Source: Bacteroidaceae bacterium (GTDB taxonomy: Bacteria; Bacteroidota; Bacteroidia; Bacteroidales; Bacteroidaceae). Taken from it: a DNA stretch of 54,192 nt. Positions 25,456 to 34,916 of the stretch are shown here, piece by piece; the stretch's first letter is position 1, and each line of letters starts with the position of its first letter. Location of the stretch: assembly GCA_017469525.1 (NCBI GenBank), contig JAFUGG010000009.1:1-54192 (forward strand), given 5' to 3'. The translations under genes and the position numbers were made by a program. The notes under the pieces are model-generated. The model did not search any database. It had not been told where the DNA came from and was given only the letters and a program-made list of their open reading frames with translations.

Positions 25456-25486
25456 TTGCATGGTTGCATAAATAGTCGTAACTTTG
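25456..25486 (+). promoter_or_regulatory. Promoter of the B12 uptake operon
   Basis: TTG at 25456-25458 and TAACTTTG at 25479-25486 with 20 bp between; transcription should start just before the riboswitch. Confidence 0.65.
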
Positions 25487-25492
25487 CGGCGC

Positions 25493-25680
25493 AAATGGTG
25501 ATACCCGAGCCTTCGTAGAGAGGGGTAGGGTAGAGAGGGAATCCGGTGGAAAGCCGGAGCAGTGCCCGCTACTGTATTTGCCTTCTGAGCGCAGCGCATG
25601 CATGTCACTGGGACAGCTTCCTGGGAAGACGCGCTGCCGGGCAAGAGCCAGGAAACCTGCCGTTTCGCGCTAACAAAATG
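25493..25680 (+). promoter_or_regulatory. Cobalamin riboswitch
   Basis: The leader has the conserved core GGGAATCCGGTGGAAAGCCG (from 25537), GCCCGCTACTGT (from 25564), CACTGGGA (25616) and the B12 box GAGCCAGGAAACCTGCC (25645-25661). These match the class of adenosyl/other cobalamin riboswitches that shut off BtuB expression when B12 is plentiful. A CATCCT...AGGATG hairpin (25683-25701) follows and lies before the likely ATG at 25763; it could be the expression platform. Edges are approximate. Confidence 0.93.
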
Positions 25681-25762
25681 AACATCCTCGGGACAAGGAT
25701 GATGCTAAAGCATGAAAGAAATGTACGTAGAAGGACGCACCTTAATGCGCCCGTGTATATCT

Positions 25763-27766
25763 ATGAAGCATAAGAATTACTATCTGCAAGTGATTCTGGC
25801 TATCGTATTGGCATTTGCTGTGACAGCAAGTGCCAGTGCGCAGAATCCGACGACCTCTCCTCTTTCCTCTCAGGAGCTGGCGCGTCTTGACTCCATACAG
25901 CAGTTGCATGAAGTGACGGTTGCTGCCAAGCATCCTGTCCGAACCATTGCCACGTCGCAGACCTTGAGCGGTGCCGACCTGCAGGCCCTGAGCACCACGT
26001 CCGTTGCCGATGCCTTGAAGTATTTCTCCGGCGTGCAGATAAAGGACTACGGCGGGTTGGGCGGACTGAAGACCATCAATGTCCGCTCTCTCGGAGCACA
26101 GCATGTGGGCGTCTACATCGACGGTATCCGTATCACGAACGCGCAGAACGGCACCGTCGACCTCGGCAAGTTCTCGCTCTCCTCGCTTGAGTCCGTCTCG
26201 CTCTACAATGCCAACAAACTCGACTACCTGCAGTCGGCCAGCGAATATGCCTCGGGTGCAACGGTCTATCTCCAGACCAGGAGGCCCACCAGCGACTCCC
26301 TCTCCGTGCAATTCCGTAATGGTTCCTTCTTCACCTGGATGGCAAAGGCCAACGCCCAGTTCAACTGGAAAGGCTGGCAAGGATTCATCGACGGCGAGTA
26401 CTGCTCCAGCCGAGGCGACTATCCCTTCCGCTATCATTCGGAATATGAAGACACCGTCGGACATCGCACCAACAGCGATATCCGCTACGGCCGTGTGGAA
26501 GCTGCGCTGTTCAGGGGCGGTTTCTCGTCGCATATTTACTATTACGACTCCGAACGCGGCTGCCCTGGCGGCATCGTGCGACGCCTTACGGGCAAGTACA
26601 CAAACGTGGGCCGCGAGTGGGACCGCGACTTCTTTGTGCAGGCAAGCTACCAAGAGACGCTCCTCAAGGGGCTCCGCTTCAAGGCAAACGCCAAGTATAC
26701 TAACGAATATCTGCGTTATTGTACGGACTATCCGGAGAACCAGAACACGGCACGCGTCGATAATCATTTCCGTCAGCAGGACGCTTATGGCGCCCTTTGT
26801 GCTGCCTACACGCCCTGGAGCTGGCTGTCGCTTTCCACGAGCTATGACATCAGGTACAGCATCATGAAAGCCGACCTGAAGCGCTTCGAAGACGTGAAGC
26901 GCGTGGACCAGAAGCTTGTCTTTGCCGCTCAAGCCAATTGGAGGGGCATACAGCTTGCCGCTTCGGCGCTTCACCAACGCTACAGCGACTGGACATTCGT
27001 GCAGGCAGGAGCGGCCGACCCGCTGGACAGATGGACGCCCGCAGTATCGCTCGCCTATACATACAAAGGCCTTACCGTGCGAGGGTGGTACAAACAAATC
27101 TTCCGTGCGCCGACCCTCAACGACCTCTACTATACGCAGGCCGGCAACAGGAACCTTAAGCCTGAGTACACCAAACAGCTGAACTTCGGTGCGGAATACC
27201 ATCTTGCAAAGAACCACTGGCAGTTTGATGTTCAGGCAGACATCTACCAGAACAAGATAGAGAACCGCATCGTCTGCCTGCCCCTGAAGGGTACCTATAC
27301 GTGGTCCATGATGAATTATGGCTACACGTTCTGCCGAGGTCTGAACTCCACAATCAAGGGGCATTACCACATCGGGCAGTGGAGTTTCTCGCTTCTCAAT
27401 TCCATTACGTGGCAAAGAGACGTCGACAGGACCGACCCCGAAGACGAAGATATGTACAACCAGCGCATTTGCTACTCGCCTTCTTTCTCGACCGGCGTCA
27501 CGGGCATTGCTGCTTGGCGGTCGCTGCAGTTCACCACGTCATACCTCTATGTAGGCGAAAGGATGTGGAGCAAGGCTGATCCCGAGGACATCCTGGAGCC
27601 TTACCACAACGTCGACATGAAGCTCTCCTACACCCACAATATAAAGAAAGTATCGCTCGGGCTCTGTCTGGAGGTCTGCGACGTGCTCGACATCCAGTAC
27701 GAGCACCTGCCGCGCTACCCGATGCCCGGGCGTAACTATAAACTAACCTTATCCTTTGGAATATGA
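25763..27766 (+). CDS. btuB: TonB-dependent vitamin B12 receptor, BtuB-like
   Basis: A cobalamin riboswitch directly upstream identifies the substrate. I choose the ATG at 25763 (667 aa) because it begins a proper signal peptide (MKHKNYYLQVILAIVLAFAV, cleavage near ASAQ); earlier in-frame ATGs at 25712 and 25745 only add a hydrophilic leader. Then comes a TonB-box-like LHEVTVAAK, a plug domain (VADALKYFSGVQIKDYGGLGGLKTINVRSLGAQHVGVYIDG) written here in part: LKYFSGVQIKDYGG, INVRSLG, VYIDGI. A 22-strand barrel fills the rest, ending YKLTLSFGI. Its stop overlaps the next start (ATGA). Confidence 0.9.
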   Translation: MKHKNYYLQVILAIVLAFAVTASASAQNPTTSPLSSQELARLDSIQQLHEVTVAAKHPVRTIATSQTLSGADLQALSTTSVADALKYFSGVQIKDYGGLGGLKTINVRSLGAQHVGVYIDGIRITNAQNGTVDLGKFSLSSLESVSLYNANKLDYLQSASEYASGATVYLQTRRPTSDSLSVQFRNGSFFTWMAKANAQFNWKGWQGFIDGEYCSSRGDYPFRYHSEYEDTVGHRTNSDIRYGRVEAALFRGGFSSHIYYYDSERGCPGGIVRRLTGKYTNVGREWDRDFFVQASYQETLLKGLRFKANAKYTNEYLRYCTDYPENQNTARVDNHFRQQDAYGALCAAYTPWSWLSLSTSYDIRYSIMKADLKRFEDVKRVDQKLVFAAQANWRGIQLAASALHQRYSDWTFVQAGAADPLDRWTPAVSLAYTYKGLTVRGWYKQIFRAPTLNDLYYTQAGNRNLKPEYTKQLNFGAEYHLAKNHWQFDVQADIYQNKIENRIVCLPLKGTYTWSMMNYGYTFCRGLNSTIKGHYHIGQWSFSLLNSITWQRDVDRTDPEDEDMYNQRICYSPSFSTGVTGIAAWRSLQFTTSYLYVGERMWSKADPEDILEPYHNVDMKLSYTHNIKKVSLGLCLEVCDVLDIQYEHLPRYPMPGRNYKLTLSFGI

Positions 27767-29043
27767 AAAGACTCGTTACATTCCTCCTCCTTACATTATA
27801 TATATATAACGCGCGCGCGGAGGAGAAGATTATCATCCTGAACGAAGGCATGTGGCAAAGCGACAACGGCCGCATCAGCTACTTCGAGAATGGCTCGATA
27901 GTGAGCAATCAATGGTTCCGCGACAAGAACAAGAAGAAGATAGGCGACACGCCGAACGACATCATCCGGGTAAACGACAACCTCTTCGCCATTGCCGTCA
28001 ACTGGTCGAACATCGTACAGTTCATCCGTGCGGACGGTAAAGCTGTGGCTGCCACGGAGGACATCCCGAACAACCGTCGCCTGTGTTCCGACGGCAAGTA
28101 CGTCTATGTGACGAGCTACGGCCACGAGTGCGAGACCACAAAGGGAACGGTGTATTTCACGAAAGGCTATGTGGCAAAGATAGACCTGAGCAACTACAAG
28201 GTGGTGGCCACCTGCGAGGTGGGCTACGAGCCCGAGGGCATCGCGCTCTACGACGGACGCCTCTTCATCGCCAACACCGGCGGATATGCCGAGCAGGAGG
28301 GCGACCATGAGTTCGAAACGACGGTGAGCATCGTCAATGCCAGCACGATGACGCTGGAGAAGAACATCGACACGCACGTCTCCAACCTCTTCGGCGAGAT
28401 GTCGCAGAGCGGCAAGTATCTCTGCATCAACTCGCCCGGCGACTACTACGAGACACCCCCCTGCGGCCTCATCTTCGACTGTGAGAAGGCCTTGAAGGGT
28501 GAAGACTGCTACGTCAGGTTCGATTACCCCGTCACTTACAACACGACGACCACCGACGGCCACTTCTTTACCGTGGGCTCTGCTTTCTCCTACATCACCG
28601 GCAGCTACGAGTTCTCTTGCCTCACCATCGAGCCCTGGACGGTGATGAAGACCAAGGGAAAGAGCGGAATCGAAGAGAAGCTGCCGGGCACGCTGCAGAC
28701 CGACTTTGCCGACATGAGCCAGCCCTATGGCATCTATGTCAACCCTTATTCGGGCTACATCTACGGCTCGGATGCCGGCAGCTTCGATGGAGCCGGCTAT
28801 CTCTACCAGTGGTCGCCAGAAGGAAAACTGCTGGGCAGGCACAAGGTCTATATCAATCCCGGACACTTCCTCGCCATTCCTCCAGCCGACTGGGAGACAG
28901 GCATCAGCCCACTCATGCAGGCGCTGTTGACCTCCGCACAGCCTGTCTTCGACCTCCAAGGCCGACGCATCGAAAATATATCACATATGAAAAAGGGAAA
29001 CATATACGTCAAAGATGGCAAGAAAGTGCTCCGCGTCAGATGA
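27763..29043 (+). CDS. BtuG-like beta-propeller (YncE/DUF5074 type), probable B12-binding surface protein
   Basis: The 426-aa secreted protein overlaps btuB by 4 bases. Repeated blades such as RVNDNLFAIAVNWSNIVQFI, CSDGKYVYVTSYG, GYEPEGIALYDGRLFIANTGG and YGIYVNPYSGYIYGSDAG show a YncE-like propeller. In Bacteroides, BtuG is a propeller lipoprotein that caps BtuB and binds cobalamin very tightly; position and fold suggest the same job. Unlike those lipoproteins, the leader (MKRLVTFLLLTLYIYNARAE) has no lipobox cysteine, and the C-terminus (FDLQGRRIENI...KGNIYVKDGKKVLRVR) resembles a short type IX secretion-type tail. The anchoring route is therefore likely to differ; this is inference. Confidence 0.75.
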   Translation: MKRLVTFLLLTLYIYNARAEEKIIILNEGMWQSDNGRISYFENGSIVSNQWFRDKNKKKIGDTPNDIIRVNDNLFAIAVNWSNIVQFIRADGKAVAATEDIPNNRRLCSDGKYVYVTSYGHECETTKGTVYFTKGYVAKIDLSNYKVVATCEVGYEPEGIALYDGRLFIANTGGYAEQEGDHEFETTVSIVNASTMTLEKNIDTHVSNLFGEMSQSGKYLCINSPGDYYETPPCGLIFDCEKALKGEDCYVRFDYPVTYNTTTTDGHFFTVGSAFSYITGSYEFSCLTIEPWTVMKTKGKSGIEEKLPGTLQTDFADMSQPYGIYVNPYSGYIYGSDAGSFDGAGYLYQWSPEGKLLGRHKVYINPGHFLAIPPADWETGISPLMQALLTSAQPVFDLQGRRIENISHMKKGNIYVKDGKKVLRVR

Positions 29044-29059
29044 CATCCCCCGACGGATA

Positions 29060-29125
29060 GTTTGCATCTACATGTAAATGCAATTGCATCTACATGTATG
29101 TGCAATTGCATTTACATGTATGTGC
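29060..29125. repeat. 22-bp tandem array (locus E), internally palindromic
   Basis: Three 22-bp units (29060, 29082, 29104) with the core GCATYTACATGTA; units are joined by CAATTG. The whole 66 bp is itself close to a palindrome, opening GTTTGCA and closing TGTGC just before AAAC, so it can fold into a long hairpin between the BtuG-like gene and the DUF4465 gene. Confidence 0.7.
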
Positions 29126-29265
29126 AAACTCCCCTCCCTGCAAAGTTGACCCGGCAGGGCAGGAGGATGAGGCAGAAAGGCGTGAAGCATCGAGCCGAAT
29201 GATGCGCTTCAGAAACATATACATAATAACATAATAACCAACATTAACAATTAACATCAATCATC

Positions 29266-32200
29266 ATGAAGAGAAATTTACTTTCAGTAGCACTATGCCT
29301 GACGGCACTCTTTGCCAGCGCACAGAGCTACGAAGTGAGGACACTCACTTTTGAAGACGCTGACTATCGTGGCTCAGGCAACGTTGTTGGCGGCAACGAT
29401 TGGTCGTCCCTCATCGACGATGCCGAGTACAACGGCACGCTTCTCTACGGAGAGGGTAAGGACACCTACATGTGGTACGACGAAGGCAACACGGACCTCG
29501 TATGGGACGGCCTGCAAGGCGTAGAGTTCTGGAGTGGCGGTTCTGCCATCTCTAACTACTATGAGGCAGACCTCAGCCAGGCCGACTACACCCGCCAGCT
29601 GAGTGTTCCTTTGGCACAAAGCGACAATCAGTTTGCCGTTGTGTTCTGCTTCGAGAACATGAATGGTTATCCTTCTTGGGCGAATTGCACGCCTTTCTAC
29701 TTCTCCGACGGCAAGGCACGTGTCATCGAGTCGGTAGATGTCATCAACACAGCCTATGTGCTTAACTCCCTCACCAACGGCGACGGCTTTGCTCCGGCAG
29801 CCACCGACGAGAGCCAGTTCGTGGTACACTTCGTCGGAACGCACGAGGACGGCACCACCGCAGAAGTGACCTTCCTGCTGGCCGACGGCAGGAACTTCGT
29901 CTCGGAATGGACCAATGTTGACCTCACGCCGCTGGGCAAGGTGAAAGACCTCAAGACGTATGTCACCGGAAGCAGTGATTTGGAAGGCGAATATGGACTC
30001 AACACGCCCGGATATGTCGCTCTGGACAACATCAAGGTACGCTTCGAGACCGTCGTCATCACCATGAATGCCAAGTCGAAACTCATCAAGAGCCTGGTCA
30101 ACATGGCTACCGATGAGGCCGTCGAAGTGGGCGAACCTGGCAGCGGCAACAAATATACTCTCTACGACCTGCCCGAGGGCTCCTACATCCTGACAGCCAC
30201 CGCCAGCGATGGCGAAACAGTCTCCGGCACCATACAGCTCGACGTGGATGCCGACCATACCGCCTTCAGCATCTTCTCCCCCGAGGTGCGCGTCAAGAAC
30301 ACCGACTGGGCGTATGGCACAGACTACAGCCTCAACCTCAAAGTCACCGATGCGGAGAGCAACGTCGTGAACACCACGATTGGCGACTACACCAGCGGCA
30401 ACAAGATGTTCATGGTGTTCAACGGCAACACATACTACGTCGAAGTCGTTCCCTCCGAAGCACATCAGGCCGAAGGCTACCTGCCTGTCACCTATCAGGG
30501 AACCGTCAACTTCAACACCACCATACAGGCCGAAGCTCCGATGAGTGCGCTTTACAGCATCACCATACCCGCCGGAGCTAACCTCTTCCTTGGCACCAAG
30601 ACCGCCCACTTCGTGCCGTTCACGGAGGTGAAGCCAGAGAGCATCACGGCCGACGGCAAGGTCTATACCTTCCGCCTTGCAGACAAGCAGGTCTACAACT
30701 ACCGCGTCACAGCCCCCGGCAAGCTGACGCAAGCCGGCACCTTCACCATGAGTACGGACGAGACAAAGCGTCCCGAGCTCGTCTTCACCAATGAGGACAT
30801 GACGGAGAAGAGTCCCAAGTACATCGACCACGATGTGACCTCGAACGGCGGCTACAATGTGGGCGACATCTTCCTCAACATCAATCCTGCCGGACACCTG
30901 CAGCTCGGCAGCGTGGGCGATACGTTCGACATCCTGCCCATGCGCAACTGGGAGCTCATCGACGGCATCACCTCCAACTACTTCATCGAGCCTGATTTCC
31001 ACTTCACCGTCGTCAATCTCAACGGCGAGGAAGACGGTAGCGTCGTGAAAGTAGAGAATGAACTGCTCACAGCCGTGGGTGAAGGAACCGCCATTGTGCT
31101 CGTCACATACGATGCCATGCGGGTGAATACCTGGAGCGGCGCAACGAAGAAGGACTTCGTGGGCGGCAGCGACTGGGGAGCCATCTGGCCGGAGAACACC
31201 GGAGCCTTCGTCGTGACCGTTGGAGAACAAGCCAGCGGCATCACACCCAACATTACAATCAACAAGGACTACCTCACCACTGTCACTCCTTGGGGCGGCG
31301 GCGCTCCCATCGACACCAAGCTTTCGATGGAGAATGTCGATGCCGAGTTCGACGTGCTCTACTACCTCGACACCGAGGACGGCTATGACTATACCTTCAC
31401 GCCCGAAGGCGTTGCCAGCGTCACACTGGCCCGTCCCGTCATCGGCACCAATGCTGCTTCCTATGCGGGCTTTACTGCAGAAGGCGTTACAGCCAATGCC
31501 GACGGTAGCTACACCCTGCATCTCACCGAAGGTCGCAACATCGTCTGCCTCACCGATGCAGCCGGCAAGAGCCTCTATCAAGTGATGACAGCCAAGCCTT
31601 GCCATCGCGACATCATGGTCGGAGGCAAGGTTGTGAACTATGTCAAGCCAGGTGATGCCGTCACGGTCCAGTACTCGGGACTCTATCATCCCGCAGGCAA
31701 GCTCTCCGGCATCCATAACTTCAACGCCTTCCTCTCTTATAAGAAGGCTACCGAAGGCGTGACCGTGAAGAACGGCAAAGGCAATCAGTACACGATGGCT
31801 GCTAATGCAGCGGCTCAGGCCGTTACCTTCACCGTGCCTGCCGACTGGACTGGTGGCGACATCGAACTCAGCGATGGCGTGATGGGCATTGGCGGTTACG
31901 GCGATCCCGTCGGCAACCATCGCAACACGTCCAAGGTTACAGGCCGTGCTCCCAACTTCACCGCCATCTCGCAGACAGCAGTCTTCGGCCGCGTGCCTGC
32001 CGTGACGGTTGTCGTTTATCAACCCGCCGAAGTCGCCACCTTCGAGGATGTCACCGACATCACCGAGCCTGTGGACGGCCACATGAGCGTCTCGACAGAG
32101 GACGACGACGAGCGTGAGTTCTTCACGAGCGGTGGTTATGCCTTCAACAGCGGCTGCATGAGCGACTACGGCTACTGGTATTGGTTTGGCTATGCAAGCA

Positions 32201-33240
32201 GCACGGAGACGAAATACGAGAGCCTCGACGACCAGTGGAACAATGTTCTCGGCGGCGGCTACAATGGTTCTGCCACCTATGGTGTTGCCTTCGCAGCAGC
32301 CTTCAACGGCCCTTGCTACGTCGAGATGCTTGGCGAGCCGACCATCGTGCCTGGCTTCTACATCACCAACAGCAGCTATGCCTACAACTCTTTGACTGGC
32401 GGCGACGCCTATGCAAAGAAGTTCGGCCTCGGAGATTGGTTTAAGCTCACCATCACAGGCTACGATGCTGACGACAAGGTGACACAGACCAAGGACTACT
32501 ACCTTGCTGACCTGCGCGACGAGAAGACTGCCTACATCATCAACGACTGGCGCTATGTCGACCTCTCCTGCCTTGGTAAGGTCGCCAAGATTGGCTTCGA
32601 GCTGACCAGCACAGACAATGGCACCTACGGCATGAACACGCCTGCTTACTTCTGCTTCGATGACTTCGGAGCCGAAGGCACAGAGGTCCTGCCCGAGTGC
32701 AACATGGCATTCATCTCCGAAGCAGGCTATGCCACCTACGTTGCCACTAAGGATGTGGACTTCACGAACTCCGGTGTCGAGGCATTCTCTGCAACTGAAT
32801 CGACTGAGGAAGGCTATGTTCATCTGACTCCCGTCACAGCCGCTCCCAAGGACGAAGCCGTCGTCCTGAAGGGTGCTGAGGGTGCTTATGTCATAGAGGC
32901 TGCTGCTACGACGCCTGCCGCCCTGGAGGGTAATCTGCTGAAGGCAGCTAAGGAAGACGTCACGGCCGACGGCAGCCAGTACGTCCTGGCTAACGACGAT
33001 GAGGCTGGCATTGGCTTCTATCGGGCAATCCTCGGCACCACCATCGCAGCCGGCAAGGGCTACCTCGAGATGAACGGCGCTGGCGTGAAGGCCTACTTCT
33101 TCGACAATGATGCAACCGGCATCGAAATGGTCAATGGTCAATGGTCAATGGCCAATGGAATTTATAACATTGCCGGTCAGCGTCTCCAGAAGATGCAGAA
33201 GGGCATCAACATTATTAATGGTAAAAAAGTTCTTAAGTAA
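29266..33240 (+). CDS. Large secreted protein with two DUF4465 domains
   Basis: The 1324-aa protein has a signal peptide (MKRNLLSVALCLTALFASAQ) and no lipobox. DUF4465-like domains occupy about residues 22-263 (LTFEDADYRGSG ... YGLNTPGYVALDNIKVRFE) and 923-1139 (ATFEDVTDI ... TYGMNTPAYFCFDDFGAEG). The middle contains Ig-like and invasin-like beta domains, including carboxypeptidase-type DLPEGSYILTATASDG. The C-terminus is IYNIAGQRL...KGINIINGKKVLK, a Prevotella-type secretion tail, preceded by a repeat-derived MVNGQWSMANG. DUF4465 proteins are often found beside btuB in Bacteroidetes, and accessory B12-binding proteins such as BtuH are known there; a role in capturing corrinoids is inferred from position. 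Confidence 0.75.
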   Translation: MKRNLLSVALCLTALFASAQSYEVRTLTFEDADYRGSGNVVGGNDWSSLIDDAEYNGTLLYGEGKDTYMWYDEGNTDLVWDGLQGVEFWSGGSAISNYYEADLSQADYTRQLSVPLAQSDNQFAVVFCFENMNGYPSWANCTPFYFSDGKARVIESVDVINTAYVLNSLTNGDGFAPAATDESQFVVHFVGTHEDGTTAEVTFLLADGRNFVSEWTNVDLTPLGKVKDLKTYVTGSSDLEGEYGLNTPGYVALDNIKVRFETVVITMNAKSKLIKSLVNMATDEAVEVGEPGSGNKYTLYDLPEGSYILTATASDGETVSGTIQLDVDADHTAFSIFSPEVRVKNTDWAYGTDYSLNLKVTDAESNVVNTTIGDYTSGNKMFMVFNGNTYYVEVVPSEAHQAEGYLPVTYQGTVNFNTTIQAEAPMSALYSITIPAGANLFLGTKTAHFVPFTEVKPESITADGKVYTFRLADKQVYNYRVTAPGKLTQAGTFTMSTDETKRPELVFTNEDMTEKSPKYIDHDVTSNGGYNVGDIFLNINPAGHLQLGSVGDTFDILPMRNWELIDGITSNYFIEPDFHFTVVNLNGEEDGSVVKVENELLTAVGEGTAIVLVTYDAMRVNTWSGATKKDFVGGSDWGAIWPENTGAFVVTVGEQASGITPNITINKDYLTTVTPWGGGAPIDTKLSMENVDAEFDVLYYLDTEDGYDYTFTPEGVASVTLARPVIGTNAASYAGFTAEGVTANADGSYTLHLTEGRNIVCLTDAAGKSLYQVMTAKPCHRDIMVGGKVVNYVKPGDAVTVQYSGLYHPAGKLSGIHNFNAFLSYKKATEGVTVKNGKGNQYTMAANAAAQAVTFTVPADWTGGDIELSDGVMGIGGYGDPVGNHRNTSKVTGRAPNFTAISQTAVFGRVPAVTVVVYQPAEVATFEDVTDITEPVDGHMSVSTEDDDEREFFTSGGYAFNSGCMSDYGYWYWFGYASSTETKYESLDDQWNNVLGGGYNGSATYGVAFAAAFNGPCYVEMLGEPTIVPGFYITNSSYAYNSLTGGDAYAKKFGLGDWFKLTITGYDADDKVTQTKDYYLADLRDEKTAYIINDWRYVDLSCLGKVAKIGFELTSTDNGTYGMNTPAYFCFDDFGAEGTEVLPECNMAFISEAGYATYVATKDVDFTNSGVEAFSATESTEEGYVHLTPVTAAPKDEAVVLKGAEGAYVIEAAATTPAALEGNLLKAAKEDVTADGSQYVLANDDEAGIGFYRAILGTTIAAGKGYLEMNGAGVKAYFFDNDATGIEMVNGQWSMANGIYNIAGQRLQKMQKGINIINGKKVLK

Positions 33241-33389
33241 TGAAATACGTTAAGCCCATTATCAGAATCAGTGAAGCTGAGGCAGCTCAGATGCTTGCCG
33301 AGAGCTTGAACATCAGTGACTCGACCGTTGACGGCAGCGAAGCCCTCACGAAAGAGAACAACGACTGGAACATTTGGAGCGAGGAATAA
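33240..33389 (+). CDS. Short acidic peptide following the DUF4465 gene
   Basis: A 49-codon ORF whose ATG overlaps the preceding TAA. It begins MKYVKPIIRISEAEAAQML and ends in an acidic, aromatic stretch (NNDWNIWSEE). Short peptides starting MKxxKPxI and ending in acidic/aromatic residues are common in Prevotella downstream of secreted proteins and have no assigned function. No signal peptide. A strong terminator follows at 33417-33449, so it is the last cistron of the B12 operon. Possible leader-core precursor layout, but no modifying enzyme is nearby. Confidence 0.6.
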   Translation: MKYVKPIIRISEAEAAQMLAESLNISDSTVDGSEALTKENNDWNIWSEE

Positions 33390-33416
33390 TAGTCCACGCT
33401 CTGTATGACAGAACAA

Positions 33417-33449
33417 GAGGGGGAGAGCAAATCTGCTCTCCCCCTCTCT
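33417..33449 (+). terminator. Terminator of the B12 uptake operon
   Basis: A perfect 13-bp stem (33417-33429 with 33434-33446) closed by a four-base loop and followed by TCTTT. Confidence 0.8.
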
Positions 33450-33580
33450 TTGGAATACTACCTCTTTGTTCAAGGAGTACTACCTCTTTGTCCAAGGAGT
33501 ACTACCTCTTTAGCCAAGGAGTACTACCTCTTTGTCCAAGGAATACTAATACTTTAGCCAAGGAATACTAATTCCTTCTG
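33449..33580. repeat. Six-unit 22-bp tandem array (locus F)
   Basis: Units start at 33449, 33471, 33493, 33515, 33537 and 33559. Consensus CAAGGAGTACTACCTCTTTG plus two variable bases; the last two units switch to GGAATACTAAT. The array fills the gap between convergent operons and ends a few bases before the stop codon at 33588. Confidence 0.85.
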
Positions 33581-33587
33581 TGATGCC

Positions 33588-34916
33588 CTATATTCGTGTG
33601 AAGTTGCCGCTGTGCCACTCCTCCATCGTCCTGACTATTTCGAGGGATACCTTCTCGCGGATGTATGCCAGCTTGTTGCGCGTGACGGACCCCACGAAGG
33701 AGGCTATCATGCCCCGGATGCCCTCTCCTTCCAGCTGGTAGAAGAAGCGTTTGTTATGTGCAGGATTCTCGAAGCGGACCTCGAAGTAGTCCGTTTTCCA
33801 CCATGGGGCAGGCACGTAGATGTAGCCTTTCGTGCCGCCGATGATGAGCTGGCCTTCTGCCTTCACGCCCTTGCCCACCTTGATGGAGGCGACGGCATTG
33901 GGGTAAGTCCAGTCTATCTTGGTGAAGGTGTCGAAGTCGTCGCCAGTGGGAAGGAGTCTGGAGACGATGTGCTTCTCCACGCATTCAGTGCCCAGCAGCT
34001 GGAAGACGGGCAGCATGGCCGTTGGGCCCCAGGCGGTGATGCTGTTCCACACATGTTGCATCTCGGGCTTTGTAAGGTCGTCTTCCAGGCTTGTGCATAC
34101 GGCATCAACGCTGACGATGTCGCCTATCTTGCCTGTCTTTGCCATGAGTATCATGCGGGCGTATGCAGTGCTGTAGGCCGTCTTGATGCCTGCATAGAGG
34201 ATGCATCCATTCCTGTCGGCCATCTCGAAAAGCTCCTTTGCCTGGGCGTGATTGAGTGTCAGGGGCGACTCGTAGAGCACGTGTTTCTTCTGCCCGAGGG
34301 CGTACTTTATCTGCTCGTAGTGCTTGGTAGGATGCGACCGAATGTAGAGGGCGTCGCAGTCGTGCACGAGGTCTTCGAAGGAGGTATAGGCTGCGGCGCC
34401 TTCCAGACCTTCTTTCCCGAGCATGGGGTTCAGGGAAAGGTAGCCGGTGACTTCCGTGCCGTTGACGTTCCTGCACTCTATGGCGAACTTGTTGATGACG
34501 TCTGTATCGCCCACCAAGCCGAAGCGGAGGGCGTTCTCCTTGCTGCGAATCTCTGTGCTCGATACGCCTTTGGTGCGGTCGAGATATACCACCTCGCAAT
34601 ATTCCTTGAGGTAGTCGAAGACGCCTACCCAGTCGGAACCTACCGTAAAAATATCGACGCCATACTTCTGTATGTCGTCTATCTTCTGGCCCTCGTATTG
34701 TTCTATGACAATCTTGTCGGCCAGCCCCGTGGCACGCACAGCTTCTATGCGTTCCATGAGCGACTGCTGAACATTAATCTTCCCACGGGAGATGTCGAAG
34801 TCGTCGCTCGTGACGCCCACGATGAGGTAGTCGCCCAGTGCTTTTGCACGCTGGAGGAGCCGTATGTGCCCGTAGTGTAGCAGGTCGTAGGTTCCGTAGG
34901 TAATGACTTTCTTCAT
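33588..34916 (-). CDS. Cytidylyltransferase / Gfo-Idh-MocA oxidoreductase fusion
   Basis: The 442-aa protein joins two enzymes. Residues 1 to about 132 are a TagD/GCT-type nucleotidyltransferase: [18 protein letters not shown] (HxGH), VGVTSDDFD and GVSSTEIRS (the RTxGISTT-type motif). Residues about 135-442 are a Gfo/Idh/MocA reductase ([31 protein letters not shown], with ESP in place of the usual EKP). Such a fusion could reduce a keto- or aldehyde-phosphate and then activate it as a CDP-alcohol, by analogy with the TarI/TarJ logic for CDP-ribitol. It overlaps the transaminase gene by 4 bases. The substrate is unknown. Note the EKP lysine is replaced by serine in this alignment. Confidence 0.82.
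   Translation of the reverse strand: MKKVITYGTYDLLHYGHIRLLQRAKALGDYLIVGVTSDDFDISRGKINVQQSLMERIEAVRATGLADKIVIEQYEGQKIDDIQKYGVDIFTVGSDWVGVFDYLKEYCEVVYLDRTKGVSSTEIRSKENALRFGLVGDTDVINKFAIECRNVNGTEVTGYLSLNPMLGKEGLEGAAAYTSFEDLVHDCDALYIRSHPTKHYEQIKYALGQKKHVLYESPLTLNHAQAKELFEMADRNGCILYAGIKTAYSTAYARMILMAKTGKIGDIVSVDAVCTSLEDDLTKPEMQHVWNSITAWGPTAMLPVFQLLGTECVEKHIVSRLLPTGDDFDTFTKIDWTYPNAVASIKVGKGVKAEGQLIIGGTKGYIYVPAPWWKTDYFEVRFENPAHNKRFFYQLEGEGIRGMIASFVGSVTRNKLAYIREKVSLEIVRTMEEWHSGNFTRI

Noticed and set aside
29374..33141. A 1255-codon open frame antisense to the DUF4465 gene
   Set aside because: It is a codon-phase shadow: composition is low in normal protein features, it has no promoter or ribosome-binding site, and the plus strand encodes a clear secreted protein.
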